64,000 nt of DNA, taken from Tetrahymena thermophila SB210. Lineage: Eukaryota > Ciliophora > Oligohymenophorea > Hymenostomatida > Tetrahymenidae. Below, piece after piece: positions 51,456 to 60,829 of the stretch (the stretch's first letter is position 1; every line of letters starts with the position of its first letter). The notes under the pieces are model-generated. The model searched no databases, was not told the origin of the DNA, and saw only the letters and a list, made by a program, of their open reading frames with translations. The stretch covers positions 62,001-126,000 of the forward strand of contig NW_002476380.1 in the NCBI RefSeq assembly GCF_000189635.1, read 5' to 3'. Both the position numbers and the translations under genes were made by a program.

Positions 51456-52115
51456 TTTTAAATCAAATATTATTTTTCTTCTTGTTCTATCTCTTATTGC
51501 TTGGTCTTTATCTTTTTTTAATAACTAAACTTTTTAAATTAATTAATTAAATAATTTATTTGGGTTTTTTTGTGCTTGATAGCAATTTTTTAGGTTATAA
51601 ATTATTAAAAAAAGATGTTTTAAAATTAATACTTTTTTGAATTTTTAAATGCATTTTCAAGATTTGTAAATAAATACTTCTGATTGAATTAGCTTTCTTC
51701 ATTTGTTTTATTTAATGACATATTTTTCTATATTCATAATTTAGATTTATTTGAATAAGGTTTTAATATTAAAAAGTAGCATTTATTAGTCATTAATTAT
51801 TATAATAGATTTTAATTAACTTTATGAGCTTTAGAAAATTTTTTTAATTTGCAAAAGAATATGTTTCATTCCTAAGAAATTGATTTAAAGATAATTTCTG
51901 AAATAAAGATGTTTGAATTTATTCAAAAATATTGATAGTAAGAATCTATAAGGAAATAAATTAATTAATTACTAAGATATAATTTTTTTGTTTCTATTTT
52001 ATATAAAAATGCTTATCAAAATAAATAATTAAATAGTATATTATTTAATTTATTAATTAACTTTCAAAGAAAGCAAAGCCATTATAAATAAAAATAGACA
52101 TATTGATAGTTCAAA
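51456..52115. promoter_or_regulatory. Divergent promoter region between IFT20 and RABGGTA
   Basis: A 660-base AT-rich gap between two genes transcribed away from each other, so both promoters must lie here. No specific box could be recognised. Confidence 0.5.
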
Positions 52116-53804
52116 ATGCACGGAAAGAGAAAGAAAGATGTGAGACCTCTAACAGAAGAAGAGAGAAAGAAAACAGAAGAACAAGGAGAAAAAATTATTG
52201 GCTTGATTAACGAATTCTTAAGTATCCGCCATGGAAAGAAACCTGTCAATAACCCAGGAGAATATTGTGATTTAGTTGCTACAATGTGTCCTGATCTTCC
52301 TACAATTTATAACTACAAGCGTGAAGTTTTAATCAAATAATTTAAAGAAACTAAAAACCCAAAGGATTAATATAAAGCATTGATGAATGAACTATAACTT
52401 GTAACAGGATTACTCAAAAAATCACCTAAAAGTTATTCGTTATGGTCATACAGATAATGGCTCGTCCTCTAATGCAGAGAACTTGAAAGACTCTATAATA
52501 AGCTAAAAGCAGCAAAAGAAGCTTAATTAAAAAAACTTTTAGAAGAGCAATAGCAAGATGGATAACAAATTTAAAAAGAAGATTTATTAAAGTAATAAGA
52601 AGCTGAGGAACCTATTCCCCAAGTCGTTGAACTAGAATTAAAGCTTTGCAATAAAATGTTAGACATGGATGAAAGAAATTTCCATTGCTGGAATTACAGA
52701 AATTGGCTTATAAACGACGTTGAAAAGAATAGTTTGAATTACATAGAACGTGAAATCACTTATACTTAATAGAAATACGAAAATAACTTTTCTAACTTTT
52801 CAGCACTCCACTTCCGCTCTAAAAATTTAATCAAAAAGTATGATTAAGATCTTGAGTCTCTTTACAAATCTGTTTCTACTTCTCCTGAAGAAGAACAAAA
52901 AAATTTAAAATCTAGGATACGTGAGTTGACCTAATTTAAAATACCTCTATAAAACATCAAAGACGAACTTGAGCTCATCAAAAATGCTATTTTTATTTAA
53001 CCTAATGAATAAGGTGTTTGGCTTTATCATAAATGGTTAGTAAGTCTGCTAGTACCTTTCCGCTTTATTTCTGTTAATCCAGTGAATAAAGAAAACACTA
53101 CACTTCAAATTACTTGCTCTTCAAAGATCATCAGTAATAATTTAGCATCAACTATATAGCTTTATGATCAAACTGGAAGTCCTGTCAACAATTTCACAAT
53201 TGAGGAAGTAAGAAATTAAGTTGGTCAAGTCTTTAATATCAAAGCTGATAAATAAATATAGAAAGTAGTAGTTTCTTAGCCTTAAAATATATAAATGTAA
53301 GTTATAGACTACTAAATTTCAAAAAGAAACTTAATTTCTTCTGAATTTGTATTGCAAGAATGCAAATAAAAATATAAATTACAAAAATTAGATGACCAGG
53401 ATTATCAATTTAGCGAAGTAGCCTATCAAATTCTTTTAGAAGAATAATAATTTGTTGATGAAGTTATAGAAAATGAAAAATAAAGCAAATTTGCACATTT
53501 CCATAAGCTTTACTTAATTCAAGTTAAATAAGGACTTGATTTGATTTTTAAAACTGACCAACATCATCTAAGCTTAGAATCTACTTAAAACATAATAAAA
53601 GTCATTGAGAGTTTGAACTCTATTGCTAAAAAGCAAACAAACTACCTAAAAAATTTAGAGAGTCAATATTAATCTCTTTTATCACTTTAACAAACTCTTG
53701 AAAAGCAGAGCAGTGGCTAATAAATAGAAAAAATATCTCTTCCATCTTCCCCTACTTACGAAATCGATCTTTTCCTTCCTTATCACTCTCTATTATAATA
53801 ATGA
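52116..53804 (+). CDS. RABGGTA: Rab geranylgeranyltransferase alpha subunit
   Basis: One exon, 562 residues, near the human length (567). The start MHGKRKKDVRPLTEEERKK matches the family start (MHGRLKVKTSEEQ type). Prenyltransferase-alpha repeats are evident: YNYKREVL, PKSYSLWSYRQWL, NFHCWNYRNWLINDV, FSALHFRSKNLI and GVWLYHKWLV. Together with the beta subunit the enzyme adds geranylgeranyl groups to C-terminal cysteines of Rab GTPases delivered by the escort protein REP, in the cytosol. A Q/E-rich insertion (about residues 135-175) lies between repeats. The C-terminal 250 residues have no clear match and may stand in for the Ig-like and LRR domains of animal forms. Confidence 0.92.
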
Positions 53805-54294
53805 GTGAAAAATAAATTTATAATTTAATCAATTAGATAAAAAATTATACACGTTTGAGTGATAAAATTTTTATTGAACAAAATTTTAAACACAAAGAAG
53901 TAAGTCTCTAATATTTGCAAATATTCTTTTAAAGAATCTCTATCTATATGTAAAATATTACATATAATTATTTATGTGCATGTTAACTTTTAATATAATA
54001 ATTTTTTAGAATAAAATTAATATATGGTTAATTTACATTTTAAAGTAAAATATTAACAAATAATGATTGACTGATATCACATAAATTGGCATCAAAAAGG
54101 AGTTAAATGCTTGATACATTTAGTTATCTATGTCGTCATTAGAAAATTTATTTTTTCCTGTACCTAAAATACTTATAAAAAATAAGTTAATCACAAACTA
54201 GTTGAATTTGCATTAAAATCATCAAATTATTTGTTTTATTTTGATTAATATCAATAATAATTAATTAAAAAAATTAAAATTTGATTTTTTATTG
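53805..54294. other. Intergenic, AT-rich
   Basis: AT-rich spacer between RABGGTA and the Rab-like GTPase gene on the same strand; no feature recognised. Confidence 0.6.
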
Positions 54295-55050
54295 ATGAGT
54301 AAAAAATAGAATAAAGATAGTGGAGGTGGTTGCTGTGGCGGCAGTAGCAGCTCAAACAATTCAGTATAAAAGCCATTAAATACAAAAAAAAAAGAAATTA
54401 AGGTAGTATTATTAGGTGACCCTAATGTAGGAAAAAGTTCTATTGCGTTGAGATATTGCAAGCATTAATTTAGTGAAACATATGAGCTCACAATAGGAGG
54501 TGTTTATAATTTAAAAGAGACTACATTATCTAACGGATAAAAAGTTGCAATTCACCTTTGGGATACTGGTGGTGAAGAAAAATTTAGGTAAAATTTATTT
54601 TGCTTTCCAAATTATTAATAACAAACAGACACACACAGTAAAATGAAATAACAGAATAAAATGTTATATTGCTGAAAATTTATTACAAATTTAATTTAAG
54701 AAAGTAAAAAATATAAAATAAATTTAAATAGATCAATGACCCAGTTATATTATAATGACGCTTAAGCAGCTATTTTAGTTTATGATGTCTAAAATGCATA
54801 AACATTTTAAAGTTTAGAGTATTGGTTAAAAGAATTAGAAAATAAAGTTTCTAATTAAGGAATGATATTGTGTATAGCTGGAAATAAATGTGATGTGGAT
54901 GAAGATTTGAGAGCTGTAACCTACGATTAAGGAGCTTAATTTTGTAAAAATAATAATAATATAATATTTGCTGAAACATCAGCAAAAACAAATTAAGGAA
55001 TTGATGACCTCTTTAATGAATTGTTAGAAAAGATATAAAATAAACTATGA
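54295..55050 (+). CDS. Rab-like small GTPase with N-terminal Gly/Cys cluster
   Basis: Exons 54295-54587 and 54732-55050 give 203 residues. GTP-binding motifs are complete: G1 GDPNVGKSS, a switch I Thr in YELTIGGVY, G3 WDTGGEEKFR, G4 GNKCD and G5 ETSAK, in the Rab order. Two features are unusual. The G3 motif reads D-T-G-G-E-E rather than D-T-A-G-Q-E, so the catalytic Gln is Glu. The protein ends ...LLEKIQNKL with no C-terminal cysteine for prenylation, whereas the N-terminus has SGGGCCGGSSSS (Cys13-Cys14). It resembles the Rab5/Rab21 group in length and motifs, but no subfamily can be assigned. The 144-base intron falls in G3 between Glu-Glu-Lys-Phe-Arg and Ser-Met. Confidence 0.9.
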
Positions 55051-56025
55051 GAAACGAAAATAAGATATATATCACTTAAGGATAAGTATATTTACTTTAA
55101 AATGGAATAAAGCAAATTGAACTTATTTATGTTAAAGATATTATATAATAAATAACTTGCATATACATTTTATATATATAATCATTGGTAAAACTTCTAA
55201 ATCTGATTGATGGATGCCAGTAAAGAGTTTTCAAAAAACAATTTAATTTATGTTTAATCAACTCAAAATTAAAAACTCAATAAAACAAACACTTTTTTTA
55301 ATAAATAAATAAATAAAAAATGGTATTATAAAGTAAATTTATTTATTTTAATAAGTTAGGTTGCTAAAATTTTGGCTAATAATTTAGCCTTTCTAATAGG
55401 TTTAAATCTAATTAACTTTATATTTATCTAAATGATTTAGTGTTTCTTGATTTATTAATTTATTCTATTATAATTATGATGATAATATAGCTAATCATCA
55501 ACCAAGCTATTTATTTTTTCTTTTCAGTGAAAATTCTTTAAATTTATCAAAATATTTTGGAAAAAATATATTTTAAAAATAATAAATTAATTTTTAACTT
55601 TCAAGAAAAGAAAAATTCAAACCTAAGTTTGTGATCACCTTAATAACATTTTGGAAATTTAAATAAGGTAAAAAAATTGTTTTTTAGTAAATTAATATGA
55701 ATGAGATAAAGTGCTTTTGAGAAAAGTAGAGTGGGAATTACTTTATAGTATTATATAAAATATTAAAATCTGTAATTATTTCAGTTATAAAATAGCTTAT
55801 TAATTAAATACTTTTTTAGAAAGCTATTTATCAAATTAATCAAAATGAAGCAATTTAAAAACAATAAAAGTACAATTTATTATTTAATGTTTAATTATTA
55901 TATTTTAGTGAACAATACAATTTGAAATGGATTATATTATGCACACATTAAATTAAATTAAATTTAAAAGCACATCTTTTCATTTAATTTTGTCAAATTA
56001 TTTCTAAGCCTATAATTTTTTTTTT
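55051..56025. other. Convergent intergenic region, AT-rich
   Basis: Gap between the 3' ends of the GTPase gene and the serpin gene. AT-rich with homopolymer runs; no feature recognised. Confidence 0.6.
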
Positions 56026-57147
56026 TCAATCTTAAAATGGCTTTAATAATTTTCCCATAAATAATATTAATTATGATGGCTCATGAATGAGAGCATATAC
56101 GAATGGTTTATCACAAGTCATAACTATTTCTTCTAACTGTTTAGGCATTCTTGATTTTGTTCTCATAACAACAGTAGTTGCAGCTGCAGCTTCAGTTCCA
56201 AATTCATCAATTTCAATTTTACCTATATGTGCAACTTGAGAAAGCATAATATAATTTTACTATTAAATATCTCTAAAATCTGCTTTTATTGTGAAGCACT
56301 CTTTGAGACCTAGAGCCTATAGAGCTGAATTTAAGTTATTTTATTCTCCATTTATTTTAAATTTAGGGAGAGTCAAATTAACTTTAGTTTCAACACTATT
56401 ATTCAAAGCTTCAGTAAATGAAGAAAATGTAAAAAATTTCTCAAAATCTAGAATATTTTGATTGGTTGGTAAAAATATTACTAATTAATAATCTTTATTT
56501 TTATAAGGAATGGAAATAAATTGATAGTTTTCACTTTCATAATAATTAAATTTATGGGACATGTTCATCATTTTTACTAACTTTGATTTATTGTCATTAG
56601 TATAAAATTTTTGTTTTTTTGTCTGTAGTTCTTCAAACTACTTTTTCCAACTATCCTTAAAATAAATTGCATTGATCAAGATCATTTTAGTTTCTTCATT
56701 AAATAAATCTTAAGTTAATATATTTTGTATTTTATTATTAGTTAAATCACTGATTTACTTGTTGATTTTAGCAATAATTGCATTGTTGTTTTATTTAAAA
56801 TCAACAGTTTCAATTGAACAATTCTCTATTTAAGAAATAAACTTTTAGTATTCTTATTAAATATCTTAAATTCCTAATAAGATATTGTTTGCAATTTTAA
56901 TATTATTTTTATTTATTAGGATTTGTTATGCATTATGGATTATGTCTAATAACTAGCTTTTAGATTGAAACTTTAACACATTTTAAAACTCTTAAAGAGT
57001 TTTATCATTTGAACCATAGGCAATTAATGCTAGCGAAATATAAATGGAGGTAGGAGAGAATATTAAATTTTATTAGCTAGATAGTTATTGATTCAAACTA
57101 AAAGCAAATTCACCAATTTAATCACAAAGTTAATTTTCTTTTTACAT
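56026..57147 (-). CDS. Serpin, intracellular type, predicted inhibitory with basic P1
   Basis: One exon, 373 residues, the normal serpin length, from ATG at 57145-57147 to TGA at 56026-56028. Hallmarks in order: SPTSIYISLALIAYGSND (helix B), ILINAIYFKDSWKK, LVIFLPTNQN, HIGKIEIDEFGTEAAAATTV and the C-terminal CDKPFVYALIH then ILFMGKLLKP. The hinge GTEAAAATT fits an inhibitory serpin. Counting from the hinge Gly (P15), the scissile bond would fall at Lys-Ser (P1-P1'), suggesting trypsin-like serine or Lys/Arg-specific cysteine proteases as targets. No signal peptide precedes the first helix, so it is probably cytosolic, like clade B serpins. It is divergent from the LRR gene downstream. Confidence 0.95.
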
Positions 57148-57916
57148 TTTTATTTTTTTACTTCTTATTTTTTTTTTTTAAATTATTAATTTTTATTTTA
57201 GATGTCATGAAAGACATTTAATATAAAAATACCTAATCTCATCAGAATTTATTTATTTATTAATTTTTTGTCTCCATGAATTCTTCAAATCTAATATTAA
57301 ATAATTTATTATTTCCTATAACAATCTAACTTACAAATTTAATTTGTAAATTCAAATACTTTTTTAGTGTAATGACATTAAGCAGCGTCTATTTTAGAAA
57401 CTAGCTAAAAATTCGTCTACATTAAAAATGTATGATAAATTTAATTTGGCAATTCAATTTATTAATAATCTTTTAATTTTCAAAAGTTATTTATTAATCT
57501 CATAAATCTTTTTTTTTTAAATCTTGAAAATAATCATTTTTTCTCAAAATTTTAAATTATTTTACCAAAGTTAAAAATAATTGACATAGCTATTTAACTT
57601 TTTTTTTTTACTATAACACTAAATTCTAAATGTAAAATATTGGATGAGCCAAATACTAATTAATAGTATTCTTCCTTCATTTATCACCTCATTTTCATAT
57701 TTCTATAACTAAACTAATAAAGTTTTTATTATCTTTTTGTATTTAATATAAATTTATTCAAGATTAAAATTTTCAAAGCTTTTTAAATATAGAAAAGTGC
57801 ATTTTTTTGATAGATTTTATCAGTTATTTTGTTTTTAAAAACAAAAATCTTCATATATTATAAATTCTAAAATAAAAATTATCAAAGAATTTAAAACAAC
57901 AAAAAAAATTAGAAAG
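57148..57916. promoter_or_regulatory. Divergent promoter region between serpin and LRR genes
   Basis: A 770-base AT-rich gap between two genes transcribed away from each other; both promoters must lie here. No specific element recognised. Confidence 0.5.
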
Positions 57917-59818
57917 ATGCTAATAATTGAAAATTCAACATATCTTAATTTTATTGATCAAAAATTTGCTACAATAAGTCAAGAAAATTTTTATTATGAT
58001 ACCAGAAATATCAGAATAATTATAAAAAATTAGGCTTAAACATAGATTCTTCCTCATGATTTTGGAGTGGGGTTAGTTAGCCAGTGTTAAAATTTAGAAG
58101 AGTTATCTATTTAAATCAACGAAAACTAAGAGAAATAAGCCTAATTTTTTATGGAAGAATTCTCAAATATGTGCTAACACTTATCCAGCTTGAAGGTTTT
58201 AAAAATGTTTATTGGGAAAAATAATAAAATTAATAGCAGTCAGATATGTGAATCTATATGCAATTACTTTTAGTATTTAAAATCGCTTTAATGTCTCGAG
58301 TTAGTTGTAATGGATTCTTTAAATAAATAAAACTGTTTTCATCTGTTTAAAAATTTTAAAAATTTTTAAAGTTTATAAAGATTAACTTTAAAATTTATAG
58401 AATAATCTGAAATTATGCAAGGAATAGCATATATGGGTGAAGCTTTAAAATATTTAACTGAGCTCAAACAGCTTCAAATTCATATAGGGAAAAAAAATTG
58501 TATCAATGCTTCTGGCATAAAGCACTTGCAAGAAGGTATTTCTCATATGGAAAAACTAAATGAGCTAGAATTAATTATAGATGATAATGATATTAGATAG
58601 GATGGAGCAATTTATCTTAGCTAAAGTTTGGGTAAGCTAATCAATTTAGTTACTCTAAAATTATGCATTGGGTCTTCTAATAAAATAGAATCATAAGGAG
58701 CTATCAGCCTTGGTTAAGCGATAAGAAATCTATCAAATTTAAAATCCTTAACAATTTAAATTAAAGATAGAAATTACATTAACTAAGATGGAGCATAAGG
58801 CATTTCAGAAGGAATAGGAAGACTTCACTTACTAGAAAATTTAGAAATTTCAATTAGTGTTGCTAATAATATTTTAACACAAGGAGCTATTTCAATTGGA
58901 GACTCTTTTAAAAGCTTAAGAAATCTTAAAAGAGTATAAATTGCTATCAATTCTAATTTGATTGGTTAAGAAGGTTTAGAAGGTATAATCTAAGGTTTTA
59001 GATATTTGCCTAACCTATAGGATTTATCACTTATATTACATTACAATCACATTTCTAAAGCAAATATTGGATAGTCCTTTTAAAATTTACAGTAGAACCT
59101 TAAATTCTTAAAGCTCTTTATTTATTAAAATAATATTAAATAAGAAGGAGCTACAAAATTAGGAGAAGGTTTAAAAAATTTAGTAAATTTAGAATGCTTA
59201 GAGCTTATGATAAGTACTTCAAATAATATTGATTCGATAGGAGCATCTAAAATAGGTGAAGCAATTTAAGCTTTAACAAAACTGAAAAAGTTATCTCTTT
59301 AAATAGGGATAGGTAATAATATAGGTATAGAAGGATCTATTGCTATAGGGAAGGCACTTAAGTAACTATATAGCCTATAAGAATTAAAACTTCACATAGA
59401 AGTAGATAATAATATTGGAAAAGAGGGTGCTTAAGGGTTATCTCAAGGATTGGCAAATTTATAAAACTTATAAATTCTTGATTTGCAAATTAGAGAGAAT
59501 AATAATATAGAAAAGGAAGGATCATCTGAAATAGGTTTAAGTCTAAGTTAACTTTTAAATATCAATAAAATGTAGCTAGATTTATCTTTAGAAGACCTTT
59601 ACAATATTAGTCTATGTTTTAATAATTTATAAAGTTTATTATAATTAACGATAATACCCGACTTAGGTTTGAATAAAAATAAAATTCAAGACTCTGTCCC
59701 ATTCATTACTAATTAAATAGCAAAAGCTAAAAGTTTAAAATATCTTACCTTTAAAAATTCTAAGCTCTTCCTTCCTAAGATACAAAAAAAAATTCTCAAG
59801 TTAGTTACTTTGAATTGA
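57917..59818 (+). CDS. Leucine-rich-repeat protein, ribonuclease-inhibitor-like
   Basis: One exon, 633 residues. From about residue 160 the protein consists of roughly 13 repeats of about 31 residues with the pattern NNI-x-x-x-GA-x-x-IG-x-A-x-x-L-x-x-L-x-x-L-x-L-x-I (for example NNIGIEGSIAIGKALKQL then YSLQELKLHIEVD). This is the RI-type LRR with an NxI turn and GA-G helix. The N-terminal 160 residues show weaker, irregular LRRs (SSLKVLKMFIGKNN). No signal peptide, membrane segment or catalytic domain. A protein-binding role is likely. Similar repeats are often joined to kinase domains in ciliates, but none is attached here. Confidence 0.87.
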
Positions 59819-60296
59819 AATAAAAATTTATGAGCAAAGTGAATAAAAATTTTTATCTATCAGCAATTAGGAAGGTCAATAGCAAATTTTTACATAAAAT
59901 CAAATAAATTCTAATAAAAATTTAATATTAAAATCATCTGAAAAATATGTAGCATGCATAGACTTTTAGTTATCATATTTTATTTTTTGTTAAATATTAA
60001 ATTGTATGACTGAAAATTATATAATAAAACTATTTGTAGTGTGAAAAATAGAAATTTAGAAATAATTTATGAGTAAAGGTAAAAAAGAATAAAAAACTAA
60101 TTTTTGCCGATTTTCTACCAGCAAATTAATAAATTCTTGAAAAAAAAGCATTGAGATATTTATTTTGCTAACCTAGATTAAAAAACCCTATCATTATTAT
60201 TCTCACATGTTAAAAATTACTTTAATTTAATTTTGATTAAATCTAAAAATTTTAATGAAATTAGTTTAAATAATTTTTAAAGGAGAAAAAAAAAGC
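59819..60296. other. Intergenic, AT-rich
   Basis: AT-rich spacer between the LRR gene and the tRNA gene; it includes the tRNA terminator near its right end. Confidence 0.55.
60286..60294 (-). terminator. RNA polymerase III terminator of the tRNA gene
   Basis: A run of nine A on the plus strand is a run of nine T on the tRNA strand, two bases beyond the discriminator base. This is the usual Pol III stop signal. Confidence 0.8.
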
Positions 60297-60368
60297 AGGT
60301 CCCACTGGGATTCGAACCCAGGTCAAGGGATTTAAAGTCCCCAGTACTAACCACTATACTATGGAACC
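60297..60368 (-). tRNA. tRNA-Gln with anticodon UUA (reads UAA as Gln)
   Basis: A complete cloverleaf can be drawn on the minus strand. The acceptor stem pairs GGTTCCA with TGGGACC, the anticodon stem pairs GGGGA with TCCCT around the loop CTTTAAA, and the T arm contains GGTTCGAATCC. The loop places T-T-A at positions 34-36 (plus-strand bases 60333-60335), an anticodon for the codon UAA and, by wobble, possibly UAG. It matches the known Tetrahymena-type glutamine tRNA that decodes former stop codons. The discriminator base is U, no CCA is encoded and there is no intron. Upstream and downstream DNA is AT-rich. Confidence 0.96.
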
Positions 60369-60829
60369 GGACATGCTTTTATTGAAAAGATTGAAGGTGG
60401 AAAATATCTTGCTTAATTTGAAAAAATAATGATAATACAAAATTTGAAATATAATAAAATAATTATAAAATATAAAATAGAAATATTTATTATAATAAAT
60501 AAAATTAAGTTAATATTTAATGTATTTTGTGTTTTTTGAAAATATTTAACTGTAAAATTGATCGTTCGTTCGTTTAATCCTCAAAATATTCAAATCAATA
60601 AAATTAATAAAAATCTAAATTATTAACAAACAAGCAAATAATTAATTAATTTGGTGATACAAATTATTAGTTTATTAATATATCATTAATAAATTTATTA
60701 TTTTCAATTTTGAATAGAGTCATTTAAAATAAATTAGAAGTTTATTTTTATTACAATAGTAGAAAATAAATAAATAATTGTAAATAATTTTAAGGATATA
60801 GCAATAATTGATATTAACTTTTAGCTGAA
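60369..60829. other. Intergenic, AT-rich
   Basis: AT-rich gap upstream of both the tRNA (minus) and the pseudokinase-TPR gene (plus). A small repeat gttcgttcgtt occurs near 60565. Confidence 0.55.
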
